Positions 24,001 through 32,386 of a stretch of DNA of 64,000 bases are shown here, in pieces. Every line of letters begins with the position of its first letter. Position 1 is the stretch's first letter. The position numbers and the translations under genes are program-made. The notes below the pieces were generated by a model that was given only the letters and a program-made list of their open reading frames with translations, was not told the origin of the DNA and searched no databases. This stretch comes from UBA1952 sp965246765 (GTDB lineage: Bacteria; Bacteroidota; Bacteroidia; Chitinophagales; Chitinophagaceae), in assembly GCA_965246765.1 (NCBI GenBank), contig CBDFFJ010000007.1, positions 169,182-233,181 of the forward strand, written 5' to 3'.

Positions 24001-24983
24001 CTACGTTTACCTACTCTGTGTACGATGCCGGCAACCTGCCTTCCGCAGCAAAGACCGTTACAGTGCCATTTGACGCCGCGCTTTGCATCCGCCCACGTGT
24101 GTATCTGGAAGGCGCGCTGATCAACAATGGCGGCGCGGTAGCCTCAGACGGTCGCCCGCTGATGCGTGACAATATCCGTAACAGTCCTTTTACAGCGAAG
24201 AACTACATTCCGGTAAAGGACATTTATGAAACCCCGACTGCGTTTATAAACATTACTGCTAAGTACACCAAGCTTTCTCCGCAAACTGCCCAATATCCTC
24301 AGTTTCAGCAGGTGACTGACAGCGCTACGGTGTTTGGCGTTACTGGTCAGAATGCAATTGTTGACTGGGCGTTCGTTGAGCTTCGCTCCAAGAGCAACAA
24401 TGCAGTAGTTTCAGCTACCCGCGCAGGCCTCCTGCAGCGCGATGGTGACATCGTGGAAACGGATGGTGTAGGCTGTCTGCTGTTCCCCGGCATTGCCATT
24501 GACAGCTATTATGTAGCCGTTCGCCACCGCACACACCTGGGTACTATGACAAAGTATGCGCAATCATCCACGAACCTGAATACGCTCGTTGATTTGACCG
24601 TTGCCACTACTCCGCTCTACGACAAGGGCCTGGTTGGCGTAAACAATTTCTCCGGTCTTTCGCAGAAAGCAGGCGTATCCGGCACCTACCGCGCTATGTG
24701 GCAGGGCGACTTTAACCAAGATGGCAAGGTGAAGTATGACAATCCGAATGATGACTTGGGCGTAATGCTCTCTGAGGCCGTGAACTATCCCGGAAACAAT
24801 GACTTCGCTACAAACTTTGACTTCGCATATGGTTATCGCCAAGGCGACTACAATATGGACAGCAAGGTGAAATACGATAACCCGAATGACGATAACGCCC
24901 GACTGCTTTCTCAGGAAGTAAACTACATTCTGAATACTGATCTGGCTACAAACTTCGACTTCCTGCTGCAACAGCTTCCATAA
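21009..24983 (+). CDS. Large repeat-containing surface protein (adhesin-like)
   Basis: 1324 residues from ATG at 21009, which gives a clean signal peptide (QLSLVFILAVLLSGLSAKAQ). A unique N-terminal region of about 260 residues is followed by an SdrD_B-like module with VWDDADGSANN. Then come two full 252-residue repeats and half of a third, each starting FGI(E/Q)Q and holding FTGNDPEDG, KITTTTTY and SGYVWDDAN. The C-terminal 300 residues have a module common in secreted Bacteroidota proteins (VDWAFVELRSKSN, RAGLLQRDGDIVETDG, YYVAVRHRTHLG). It ends in two dockerin-like calcium loops, GDFNQDGKVKYDNPND and GDYNMDSKVKYDNPND, 46 residues apart, then LLQQLP. There is no type A sorting domain, so its surface attachment is unclear. 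The second gene starts 46 bases downstream, probably on one transcript. Confidence 0.85.
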   Translation: MKQLSLVFILAVLLSGLSAKAQTFTTITLQSGTLVSAPSGNLQPGALYKYPNAAGGSGNLIDAYVQILRKSNTGSNYVGLYAFDNLANVNNPGGYDYAFQPVTSCSNVNTSGLWTPSQHCGQGTVEMSHTANQDYLVHFRLYFKKAGTALDTALNFYAAFIDMDGFGSGTEAEQNAFMPGQSYSVSPNTTLSFKTRSDGLICAEGDPANVAGLQLTAITAISQVVYLNRSYVDFAMGMNTHTGTLNGSCYDAVAGGRLASVSFATQPVGCTITTNTTINLSGTVWDDADGSANNTFTNIKTNTETGTAGGGLYVYALDSLSGTVLKRAAVNANGTWSMTNIAKNVPIVLVLSKTLVNEGVTNGRPTGVLNSGWVATSPLTRPSFRPAITTANLDFGIEQPPVGANYTVPSQLNPGSTITDPVPTYVFTGNDPEDGVYTTGLSGEKVTLTPGVNGDLYYNGTKITTTTTYPSFDPTKLTLDPTGLTPLAQSRDTATFTYAVYDNANVPSVPKTITMLFEPPLLISGYVWDDANGDAIKATTEPYTNGGGVNAVLTNAGGLVLQVVAVNATTGFYQFDQSISNNTYKVVLTTTTPTPGVTTLTTSSLPNGVNGPWVNTGVNLNNVPNTGNMTAVITVAIQNAPVTNQNFGIEQIPAGSNYTVPSQLNPGGTTTVPVPTVVFTGNDPEDGTYPTGLSGKKITLTPGVNGDLYYNGTKITTTTTYTSFDPTKLTLDPTGLTPLAQSRDTATFTYSVYDNANVPSVPKTITMLFEPPVPISGYVWDDANANAIKATTEPFTNAGGLNAALTDATGLVLQYVAVNATTGAYQFDRAISNTVYKVVLTTTTPTPGVTTLTTSSLPNGTNGPWVNTGVNLNNVPNTGNKTGIISFTTGTMAIIDQNFGIQQPPAGANYTAGSRLNPGDTITVSIPSAAFTGNDPEDGTYTTGLTGKKVTITPGSNGDLYYNGVKITTATTYTSFDPTRLRIDPTGPQPKAFVAVTSTFTYSVYDAGNLPSAAKTVTVPFDAALCIRPRVYLEGALINNGGAVASDGRPLMRDNIRNSPFTAKNYIPVKDIYETPTAFINITAKYTKLSPQTAQYPQFQQVTDSATVFGVTGQNAIVDWAFVELRSKSNNAVVSATRAGLLQRDGDIVETDGVGCLLFPGIAIDSYYVAVRHRTHLGTMTKYAQSSTNLNTLVDLTVATTPLYDKGLVGVNNFSGLSQKAGVSGTYRAMWQGDFNQDGKVKYDNPNDDLGVMLSEAVNYPGNNDFATNFDFAYGYRQGDYNMDSKVKYDNPNDDNARLLSQEVNYILNTDLATNFDFLLQQLP
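22191..24080 (+). repeat. Exact 756-bp protein-coding tandem repeats in the adhesin gene
   Basis: Units start at 22191, 22947 and 23703, so the period is exactly 756 bp (252 codons) twice, with the third unit truncated after about 375 bp. Stretches are almost identical at DNA level; the segment coding YDNANVPSVPKTITMLFEP (around 22505-22562 and 23261-23318) is the clearest. Recent duplication or gene conversion is implied. Confidence 0.9.
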
Positions 24984-25028
24984 CAATACCACACAACCAC
25001 AAATAAAAACACTCTCAAACACAATACA

Positions 25029-26492
25029 ATGAAGAAGCTTTTATCCGTCCTTAGCTTAGCGCTGCTGATTTGTACAAGTCAGGCGTCGCGTGCGGCTGTA
25101 ACCCAGATCAAGTATAAGCTGGTGTACAACTCCACCACATGCCGCTACGACATGCTGATGATCATTGCCGCCGGCAGTGCCACAGCCGGCAATGAGAAAA
25201 AAACCTATACGGCACAAATCAGTATCGTTGTACCGTCCGGCTCTACTGTTGCCACTACAATCGTCCCCAATTATCCAAGGACGGCTCAGGTTGGTAGCGG
25301 TGGTAATACACTTACCGGATCAGGCGTTGCCTGGACTGTTGCAAACTTCCAGCAGGGGAGCGCAACTTTTGGCCTGAACGGCTCCGATGTTTACTCGTTT
25401 ACTTCTCCAACCAGCCAGACTTTCTATCCAAATATGGCTACCGGTGACACGCTCCGTCTGTTCAGCTTTGACATTTCTACAGCGGGCATCACTGCCTGTA
25501 ACTCCGGAGTGCGGCTTTGGAGAAACAACCTTATCCAGGCTGGTCCTCTCACTGGCCTTGCAGACCCTGCCGGCGGCGACCCTACCTCGCTTCAGTTCAA
25601 TAATAAGGACTTCAACAACGGCCACGACTTCTACAGTGTATCTGCGGGAACTACCGTTCAGACATATTCCGGTAATGCTGCCGGCACAACCACGCTGCCC
25701 GCCCCAACTATTACGTCTATATCTCCTGTTTGCCCAGGCACACTTACAGGCTTCACGATCAACAATACCGCAAGCCCTTGCGCCAGCGCAACCTACAGCT
25801 ATTCCTTCGCCGGTCCGTTTACAGGCTCACTTATATCCGGCACTTCCGCATCTGCATCCCTTGCTTTGACGCTGCCTTCCCCTGCCGTTGGTACTTATAC
25901 CGCTACTATAACCAATAGCAACGGATGCGTAGCTACAGCAACCCGCACCATAAGCACGGTCAACTGCCTTATCCTGCCAATCGCGCTCACTAACTGGGTT
26001 GTTACCGCAAACCATTGTGCGGCTAATATGACCTGGTCCGCACCAACTGCTGAAGCCTTTGAGCGTTTTGAAGTTCAATACAGCCGCGATGGCAAGCAGT
26101 TCACTACTGTAGGCCGCGTAGCCCGTGACCAATACAACGATAAGTATGCCTTTAACTACGACCAGGTAAGTGGCAAGGGCTACTATCGCCTGAAGGTGAT
26201 TGACCTGCAAGGCAAGGAAACCTACAGCGATGTGCGCTCTATCGTAACTGATTGCGATGCCAACGAAATCACTATCTCTCCAAACCCGACTTCATCCACA
26301 AGTGTCGTGAACGGCCTTACGGAAGGTGACCAGGTGAAGGTTACGGACATGCTTGGCAATGTGCTCGCCAACTATATCTCCGGTGGCGCTAAGGCTACTA
26401 TTGAGCTGGAATATCTGCCTGCAGGTGTTTACAGCGTAATGGTTACCCGCAACGGTGAAATCCTGAAGGCGGCGAAGCTTACGAAGCTCTAA
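25029..26492 (+). CDS. T9SS type A sorting domain-containing protein with Ig/FN3-like modules
   Basis: 487 residues. A signal peptide (LLSVLSLALLICTSQASRA) is followed by an N-terminal beta domain (TQIKYKLVYNSTTCRYDMLM), a middle Ig-like module around ITSISPVCPGTLTGFTINNT, and an FN3-like module (NMTWSAPTAEAFERFEVQYS ... GYYRLKVIDLQGKETYSDV). The final 70 residues are a type A T9SS signal: TISPNPTSSTSVV, VKVTDMLGNVLANY, LPAGVYSVMV, ending LTKL. It follows the adhesin at 46 bases and ends at a strong terminator, making a two-gene surface unit. It may help display or bind the adhesin; that is inference from position only. Confidence 0.87.
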   Translation: MKKLLSVLSLALLICTSQASRAAVTQIKYKLVYNSTTCRYDMLMIIAAGSATAGNEKKTYTAQISIVVPSGSTVATTIVPNYPRTAQVGSGGNTLTGSGVAWTVANFQQGSATFGLNGSDVYSFTSPTSQTFYPNMATGDTLRLFSFDISTAGITACNSGVRLWRNNLIQAGPLTGLADPAGGDPTSLQFNNKDFNNGHDFYSVSAGTTVQTYSGNAAGTTTLPAPTITSISPVCPGTLTGFTINNTASPCASATYSYSFAGPFTGSLISGTSASASLALTLPSPAVGTYTATITNSNGCVATATRTISTVNCLILPIALTNWVVTANHCAANMTWSAPTAEAFERFEVQYSRDGKQFTTVGRVARDQYNDKYAFNYDQVSGKGYYRLKVIDLQGKETYSDVRSIVTDCDANEITISPNPTSSTSVVNGLTEGDQVKVTDMLGNVLANYISGGAKATIELEYLPAGVYSVMVTRNGEILKAAKLTKL

Positions 26493-26510
26493 GCATCTTA
26501 CGCTTTAATC

Positions 26511-26546
26511 AAAAAAGGCCGCCTGCTATCAGGCGGCCTTTTTTTT
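26511..26546 (+). terminator. Rho-independent terminator of the adhesin operon
   Basis: AAAAAAGGCCGCCT pairs perfectly with AGGCGGCCTTTTTT over a six-base loop, 18 bases after the stop. Confidence 0.92.
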
Positions 26547-26748
26547 GCTCCTCCAAGCCGGCTCAGAACGGTAGGTGATTGCCTTATCGGATTATTGGCG
26601 GTATTCATTGGTCTTGCAGCTCCGGAAGCCTGCGTAGTGATTTACCAATAGTCACTTCTTCAGAAATATCTGTTTGTTTTCCGCAGACTGACCGTTTTGA
26701 ATCAATGGGCGCCCTTCTTTGTCATTCAGGAATTGAAGTATGGAAAAC

Positions 26749-26958
26749 CCAGAGTCCGTCTCTCGTCGTCCAGGGCTTATCTCTTGCCGCCCAGATGGCA
26801 GTCCGGATAGCCCAGAGACTATCTCTTCCCTCCATGGTGTCAGCTTTGGTTGTCCAGATTGCATCTCCGGAGGCCCAGAATGCGTCTCTTGATGCCCGGA
26901 GCGCTTCTCTCGTTGTTCAGAACCTGCCGCTTGCCACCCATACGACATCTCTCGCCAA
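26749..26958. repeat. Degenerate tandem array, ten units of 21 bp
   Basis: Ten consecutive 21-bp units can be laid out without gaps, most beginning CCAG (for example CCAGAATGCGTCTCTTGATG plus one base, and CCAGAGACTATCTCTTCCCT plus one base). The loose consensus is CCAGAnTGCaTCTCTcGnnG. Because 21 is a multiple of three, both strands carry long open frames through it: plus strand 26579-27070 with heptads like SLVVQNL and SLDARSA, minus strand 26652-26948 with heptads like QETHSGP. Neither frame has a start context or signal and both are probably by-products. The array lies between two terminators, so it is probably untranscribed or in its own small transcript. Confidence 0.85.
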
Positions 26959-27011
26959 ACAAAACTGCCTTAAGGGTGGTGAACCGATGAGCATTATGCA
27001 CCAGGCTTATG

Positions 27012-27056
27012 CTAAACAAAAAATCCCGGCGCTTGTGCACCGGGATTTTTGTTTAG
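27012..27056 (-). terminator. Rho-independent terminator of the TPR gene
   Basis: Core stem AAATCCCGG with CCGGGATTT, extended by A/T pairs to CTAAACAAA and TTTGTTTAG. It ends the minus-strand TPR gene. Confidence 0.88.
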
Positions 27057-27066
27057 GACGATTTGT

Positions 27067-28119
27067 TTAGAAAGGCATCTGCTTCGCGTGCTTCAGCACT
27101 GCAAGCGCAGGGTCCATTGAGATGGCGCGGTCGCAAAGGGCCTGACCGTCCTTATCCTTGCCCATCTTGATGTAAGCCAGGCCAATCTGATACAATGCGC
27201 GTGCATTCTTGTCATCCTGAGCCAGGAGGCGGTCCCAATACGATATAGCTTCTTTAAAACGGCCGCTGTGATAGCAGATATCAGCAAGCCCGTTAGTAAG
27301 GCCGATATCCTGCGGCCGGCGAACCAGCATCTCACGCATCATCTTGATAGCATCATCCGTCTTGTGTGCATCAGCCATCGTGTAGGCCATGTTCATATAG
27401 AAATCATCACGTGCCTTATATCCTTTATCCAAAGCCATCTGGAAGTAAGCGATTGATTCGTCAAACTGCATGGCAGTAGCAAGCACCAGCGCCAGCTCGT
27501 ACACACGGTGCGGCTGCGTGCTGTCCAGTGACATGGCCTTTTTGTAGTACGGAATAGCAGACTTGTAATTTTCCATCTGCACCATCATGCGCGCAATCAG
27601 GTAAGGCGCCTCCGAATTACTTGGCTCGTCCTTCATTGTTTGCTGCAGATACTCAATGGCTTTGCCATAGTTCTGCTTGGAATGGTAGGCCTTGCCAAGC
27701 ATAAACGCCCAGCCTTTGGGATCAGCCACCTTTGTGCGAAGCACGGGGACCATAGTCAATACCTTATCGTATTGACCATAATTGAAGTAAATCTGCGCCA
27801 GCTTCCATTGATTATTATAATCGTTGGGGCGGATGGCGGCGACTGCTTCCATAGCGCGGATCGCCGGCGCCATACGGTTCATCTTCAGGCAAACCTCTGC
27901 AATGCCGACCTGAGCTTCTACATTCTTCGGATCAATTTGAGAAGCTCTCTCATAATATTTCCAGGCAGTGGAATAACGGCGTTCGGAAGCGTCTTCCTTA
28001 CCCATATTAAGGTAAAACGATACACTATCCTTCATGCTGTAAACTGCCTCGGCCCTGGCAGAACCTGAAAACAGTGGCAGAAGTGCGGCAATCGCGAGTG
28101 AGCAGGATAATTTTTTCAT
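27067..28119 (-). CDS. Secreted/periplasmic TPR-repeat protein
   Basis: 350 residues from ATG at 28119. A signal peptide (LSCSLAIAALLPLFSGSARA) precedes at least seven TPRs along the whole chain, for example AWKYYERASQIDPKNVEAQV, the APAIRAMEAVAAIRPNDYNN block, KSAIPYYKKAMSLDSTQPHR and ALYQIGLAYIKMGKDKDGQA. No catalytic domain. TPR proteins of this kind act as periplasmic scaffolds, for instance in gliding/T9SS or envelope assembly. An upstream in-frame start at 28158 would add 13 polar residues before the signal and is not favoured. It has its own terminator. Confidence 0.85.
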   Translation of the reverse strand: MKKLSCSLAIAALLPLFSGSARAEAVYSMKDSVSFYLNMGKEDASERRYSTAWKYYERASQIDPKNVEAQVGIAEVCLKMNRMAPAIRAMEAVAAIRPNDYNNQWKLAQIYFNYGQYDKVLTMVPVLRTKVADPKGWAFMLGKAYHSKQNYGKAIEYLQQTMKDEPSNSEAPYLIARMMVQMENYKSAIPYYKKAMSLDSTQPHRVYELALVLATAMQFDESIAYFQMALDKGYKARDDFYMNMAYTMADAHKTDDAIKMMREMLVRRPQDIGLTNGLADICYHSGRFKEAISYWDRLLAQDDKNARALYQIGLAYIKMGKDKDGQALCDRAISMDPALAVLKHAKQMPF

Positions 28120-28297
28120 ATTTTTTATAGAAAAGACGGTGTTTAGATCAATAAACAATAACTGCCGTTATAGTTCATTTTCCTTCTGATGTAAATATAG
28201 ATCGCCGGAAACGCGCTTTTCTTGTATTGACAACAGATTAACCGCCTATGAGGTGAATCGTTGATTTACAGAGACTTTAGTGCTGTTAATCACCTGT

Positions 28298-29110
28298 TTA
28301 CGGAAGTATTCTGCGGAGCATTCTCAGGTTATGCGTCCGTCTCCTGAGGCTGCGGCTTACAATGCCCGCCCCATCTATCCGGTCAATTACGACCCGCCCC
28401 GAAGTATCGGTGGCATGAATGATCTCCTCCTTGCTCACAAGGATACCTACGTGAACAATTCTGCCTTCTGCATTGTCAAAAAAAGCCAGGTCGCCCGGTT
28501 GAGATTCTGCAAGAAAATGCACTTCGCTGCCTACGCCGGCCTGCTGAACCGCATCGCGTAGCAATGCTTTGCCGCAAAGCTTGAAGGCCATTTGCACCAG
28601 GCCGCTACAGTCAATACCCGCAATTGTACGCCCGCCCCATTGGTAAGGCGCATGGAGATAGCCGGCGGCGGCATTTATAAGCGCGTGGCGGTCTGACTGC
28701 GCCTTGTCGGATGAAATCTTTTGTCCCTTAAACTTTCCGGAGGCGAAACCTGCGGGAATAAGTCCCTTCTGGGGCCGCACCAGCTCACTACCGGCGGGTA
28801 GGTGCAGCGCGCCATGCGCCATCACCAGTATTCCGCTATGGTTCGTAGAAATCGTAAAGGCTTCTTTCTTAAACTCTTTGGGACCAATGGCTAAGAGCTG
28901 TCCTCCTTTGCACCAGCCTTCATAGCCGTCCCATTTCATGCGTATAAAGGCCCAATCCGTTTCAGGATTGTGCTGCAGCACTTCTACCCTTTCTCCAAAA
29001 AGCAGCTGGCTCGTCTGCTCGGCGCGATGCGTGGGCGCCTGCCTCAGAGGCGCCACCGATACATTGCACGAAGCATAAGAAACACCGGGGGTTGCAGGAG
29101 TTTTTGCCAT
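28298..29110 (-). CDS. NlpC/P60 (C40) family cell-wall peptidase with SH3-like domain
   Basis: 270 residues from ATG at 29110; the longer frame from 29137 is possible. The N-terminal part is a bacterial SH3-like domain (SVAPLRQAPTHRAEQTSQLL ... GYEGWCKGGQLL). The C-terminal 140 residues are the C40 peptidase: the catalytic Cys in GGRTIAGIDCSGLVQMAF, the His in GRIVHVGILVSKEEIIHA, and the third polar residue shortly after. Such enzymes cut the D-Glu to diamino acid bond in muropeptides. No clear signal peptide is visible, so it may act on recycled cytoplasmic muropeptides, as YkfC does, or use an unseen start. Confidence 0.87.
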   Translation of the reverse strand: MAKTPATPGVSYASCNVSVAPLRQAPTHRAEQTSQLLFGERVEVLQHNPETDWAFIRMKWDGYEGWCKGGQLLAIGPKEFKKEAFTISTNHSGILVMAHGALHLPAGSELVRPQKGLIPAGFASGKFKGQKISSDKAQSDRHALINAAAGYLHAPYQWGGRTIAGIDCSGLVQMAFKLCGKALLRDAVQQAGVGSEVHFLAESQPGDLAFFDNAEGRIVHVGILVSKEEIIHATDTSGRVVIDRIDGAGIVSRSLRRRTHNLRMLRRILP

Positions 29111-29260
29111 AAAAAGATGGACTGCGAACATAAGCAAGAGACGCCATATCCACCTGTGCTCCGGCTGCTAAGCATCTTTGATTAACTTCGTCCTATAAGC
29201 CTACGGGCCACACTACATACAACCCTTCTACCTACCTTAAAACCGCACGCATAACAGACA

Positions 29261-30898
29261 ATGTCACCTACCATACTCGCCGTTATCATTGGCATAGCGG
29301 CGCTAATAATCGGAGCCATAGCTGGCAAGTTTATTTTTACCAAAGACTCGCAAAAGGAAAAAGATGAGGCTACCCGGGCCGCCGCAGAAGCCCAACTCAA
29401 GCTGCAGCAGGCAGAACTACAATCCAAGCAGCTGCTTATGGATGCAGAATCCAAAGCAAACGCCTACAAGCAGCAACGGGAGCTTGAAGCAAAGGAAAAA
29501 TTCCTGTCGCTGAAGTCAAAGCATGAAGACGAAGTAAGCAGCCGTAATCAGAAGGTTGCCGAGGCTGAAAACCGGATTAAGCAGCAAAACCAAAGCCTGC
29601 TGGACAAAACAGCTGCTTTCCAGAAGCAAAGCGCCGACCTTGACAAGGATCGTGAAAAGCTGACGCTTAGTCTCCAAAAGACGGAAGAAAAGCAGGCTGA
29701 GCTGGATACACAGAAGGAGCAGCTTGCCAGACATCAGCAGGAACATCTGGAAAAGCTGGAGCGCGTGGCCGGCCTGTCTGCCGAGCAGGCTAAAACGCAG
29801 TTGATAGATTCTATAAAAGAAGAGGCGCGCACCGCCGCCATGAGCCATGTGAAAGACATCATGGAGGAAGCTAAGGTGAATGCCAACCGGGAGGCCAAAA
29901 AGATTATCATTCAAAGCATCCAGCGTACTGCCGCGGAGCATGCCATTGAAAATGCCATCACCGTATTTAATCTGGAAAGCGATGAGATGAAAGGCCAGAT
30001 TATAGGGCGCGAAGGCCGCAACATCCGCGCGCTGGAAGCTGCTACCGGCGTTGACCTCATTATTGACGATACCCCGGAAGCCATCGTGCTTTCCTGCTTC
30101 GACCCGCTTCGCCGGGAAATCGCCCGCCTTTCCCTGCAGCGCCTCGTACAGGACGGCCGTATCCACCCCGCCCGCATTGAGGAAGTAGTTGAAAAAACCC
30201 GTAAGGCGCTGGAAGACCAGGTAATGGAAATCGGCGAACGCACTATCATTGAAATGGGCATTCACGGTCTGCATAAAGACCTGGTGCGGATGGTGGGAAA
30301 GATGCGATTCCGCTCATCCTACGGTCAGAACCTGCTGATGCACAGCAAGGAAACAGCCAACCTCTGCGGCATTATGGCTGCGGAGCTAGGCCTTGGCCAG
30401 AAAGTAGTAAAGCTGGCCAAGCGCGCCGGCCTGCTCCACGACATAGGCAAGGTGCCCGACGAAGAAGGCGAGCTGAGCCATGCCCTCCTCGGCGCAAAGC
30501 TGGCGGAGAAAGCCGGAGAGCATGCCGCCATCGTAAACGCCATAGGCGCTCACCACGATGAAATGGAGATGCAGTACATCATCTCACCGATCATTCAGGC
30601 CTGCGATGCCATTTCGGGTGCGCGCCCCGGTGCGCGGCGTGAGATGATGCAGAGTTACCTCCAGCGCATTAAGGATTTGGAAACACTGGCAAGCTCCTAC
30701 AAAGGCGTTGACAAGGCCTACGCCATCCAGGCAGGCCGTGAGCTGCGTGTAATTGTGGAAGCCGACAAGGTAAGCGATGCCGAAAGCAGCACGCTGTCCT
30801 TTGAAATTGCAGAGAAGATTCAGAATGAAATGCAGTATCCGGGGCAGATTAAAGTGACCGTAATCCGGGAGCTGCGGGCGGTGAACGTAGCGCGGTAA
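29261..30898 (+). CDS. rny: Ribonuclease Y
   Basis: 545 residues. The domain order is N-terminal membrane helix (about 4-22, LAVIIGIAALIIGAIAG), a long charged coiled coil to about residue 230, a KH domain with GREGRNIRALEAATGVDLII, and an HD domain with HSKETANLCGIMAAEL and LLHDIGKVPDEEG. The C-terminus reads YPGQIKVTVIRELRAVNVAR, as in all RNase Y proteins. It is a membrane-tethered endoribonuclease that starts mRNA decay. Its length is slightly above the usual 520. A terminator follows at 30990. Confidence 0.96.
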   Translation: MSPTILAVIIGIAALIIGAIAGKFIFTKDSQKEKDEATRAAAEAQLKLQQAELQSKQLLMDAESKANAYKQQRELEAKEKFLSLKSKHEDEVSSRNQKVAEAENRIKQQNQSLLDKTAAFQKQSADLDKDREKLTLSLQKTEEKQAELDTQKEQLARHQQEHLEKLERVAGLSAEQAKTQLIDSIKEEARTAAMSHVKDIMEEAKVNANREAKKIIIQSIQRTAAEHAIENAITVFNLESDEMKGQIIGREGRNIRALEAATGVDLIIDDTPEAIVLSCFDPLRREIARLSLQRLVQDGRIHPARIEEVVEKTRKALEDQVMEIGERTIIEMGIHGLHKDLVRMVGKMRFRSSYGQNLLMHSKETANLCGIMAAELGLGQKVVKLAKRAGLLHDIGKVPDEEGELSHALLGAKLAEKAGEHAAIVNAIGAHHDEMEMQYIISPIIQACDAISGARPGARREMMQSYLQRIKDLETLASSYKGVDKAYAIQAGRELRVIVEADKVSDAESSTLSFEIAEKIQNEMQYPGQIKVTVIRELRAVNVAR

Positions 30899-30989
30899 AT
30901 TGACATTCACAAAGGGGCGTGCCCTTGTGGCCGGCCCCATATAACGCGGACATACGAAATAAAGGCCGGCACAAGGCTGCGCCTCAATA

Positions 30990-31025
30990 AAGCCCGCGCA
31001 GACGCCAATCTGCGCGGGCTTTTTC
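30990..31025 (+). terminator. Rho-independent terminator of rny
   Basis: AAGCCCGCGCAGA pairs with TCTGCGCGGGCTT over CGCCAA and is followed by TTTT. Confidence 0.92.
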
Positions 31026-31065
31026 ATTCGGCACAGTTTTGCAGCCTACGCGACAAAGCTTTAAA

Positions 31066-32367
31066 ATGCCTCCTAAGAAATTGGTTATACTCGGCGCCGG
31101 TTTCGCCGGCCTTCAGGTCGCGCGGCGGCTGAAGAAAAGCGGGTACGACATTACGCTCATTGACCAGTATAATTTTCATCAGTTCCAGCCGCTTTTCTAC
31201 CAGGTGGCTACTGCCCGGCTGGAGCCTTCTGCCATCTCCTTTCCCTTGCGCAAGGTGTTCCAGCACCGGAAAAATGTGCATGTGCGGGTAGCGAAGGTGA
31301 CCGGTGTTGACCTTACGGCAAACATCGTTCATACCGAGGAGGCAGGTGATTTTTCCTACGATTACCTCGTCATTGCCACTGGCTGCACCTCCAATTTCTT
31401 TGGAAACAAGAACGTAGAGCGCCATGCTTTCCCGATGAAAAGCACGCCCGAGGCTATTGCCCTGCGCAACCGCATCCTGCTTAATTACGAAGACGCCCTG
31501 AAGGCCACGCCCGAAGAGCTGCCCGGCTTCATGAACATCGTCATTGTAGGCGGCGGGCCGACCGGCGTGGAGCTGGCCGGTTCTATTGCCGAGATGAAGA
31601 AGAATGTTCTGCCGCGTGATTATCCCGACATGGACTTTACGAAGCTGAGCGTTTATCTTATAGAAGGCAGCGAGCATACGCTCAATGCGATGAGCGAAGC
31701 TTCTAAGCGGAAATCCCAGCAATATCTGGAGGAGATGGGCGTGCAGATATGGCTTAAGAACGTCGTGAAAGACTACGATGGCAAGACGGTTACAATTGCT
31801 GACGGCCGAACCATTCCGAGCCGAACGCTCATCTGGGCAGCAGGCGTAGCAGGTAATGTGCCGCCCGGCATTTCCAAGGAAAATTTAGTGCGCGGCAGTC
31901 GTGTCAGGGTGGACGAGACCCACCGGATGACGGGCAGCTCAAACGTATTTGTCATTGGCGATGTGAGCTACATGGAAACGCCTGATTGGCCGCAGGGCCA
32001 TCCCCAGCTTGCCAACGTGGCTATTCATCAGGCCAAGAATCTTGCTAAAAACCTTTGCGCGGAAGACGGGCGGCCGCACAAGCCGTTCCGTTATAAAAAT
32101 CCCGGCACTATGGCTACGGTAGGTAAGCGCAAAGCCGTGGTGGACCTGCCCAAGTTCTCCTTTCAGGGATTCCTGGCGTGGCTTACGTGGATGTTCCTCC
32201 ACCTTATGCTCATCGTAAGCGTGAAGAACCGGCTTATAATCTTTATCAACTGGGCAGTCTCCTATTTCACCAATGACACAACCCTACGCCTGATTCTCCT
32301 GCCCACACGGAAGCAGGTAGAGCTTGCGCAGGAAGAAACGCCGTCGGCAGTGGCGCCGCTTACCTGA
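31066..32367 (+). CDS. ndh: Type II NADH dehydrogenase (NDH-2)
   Basis: 433 residues from ATG at 31066. Two Rossmann folds are seen: FAD-binding VILGAGFAGLQVARRL at the N-terminus with YNFHQFQPLFYQVATA, and NADH-binding IVIVGGGPTGVELAGSIAEM in the middle. A third conserved block is VFVIGDVSYM. The C-terminal FLAWLTWMFLHLMLIVSVKN and INWAVSYF segments are the amphipathic/hydrophobic membrane anchor. It passes electrons from NADH to quinone without pumping protons. It is monocistronic and converges on the conserved protein gene at 32387. Confidence 0.95.
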   Translation: MPPKKLVILGAGFAGLQVARRLKKSGYDITLIDQYNFHQFQPLFYQVATARLEPSAISFPLRKVFQHRKNVHVRVAKVTGVDLTANIVHTEEAGDFSYDYLVIATGCTSNFFGNKNVERHAFPMKSTPEAIALRNRILLNYEDALKATPEELPGFMNIVIVGGGPTGVELAGSIAEMKKNVLPRDYPDMDFTKLSVYLIEGSEHTLNAMSEASKRKSQQYLEEMGVQIWLKNVVKDYDGKTVTIADGRTIPSRTLIWAAGVAGNVPPGISKENLVRGSRVRVDETHRMTGSSNVFVIGDVSYMETPDWPQGHPQLANVAIHQAKNLAKNLCAEDGRPHKPFRYKNPGTMATVGKRKAVVDLPKFSFQGFLAWLTWMFLHLMLIVSVKNRLIIFINWAVSYFTNDTTLRLILLPTRKQVELAQEETPSAVAPLT

Positions 32368-32386
32368 AGGCACGGCATACACATGC

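Noticed and set aside
26579..27070. 163-residue heptad-repeat protein read through the first array
   Set aside because: No signal, start context or conserved domain; the open frame follows from the period being a multiple of three, and the opposite strand is equally open.
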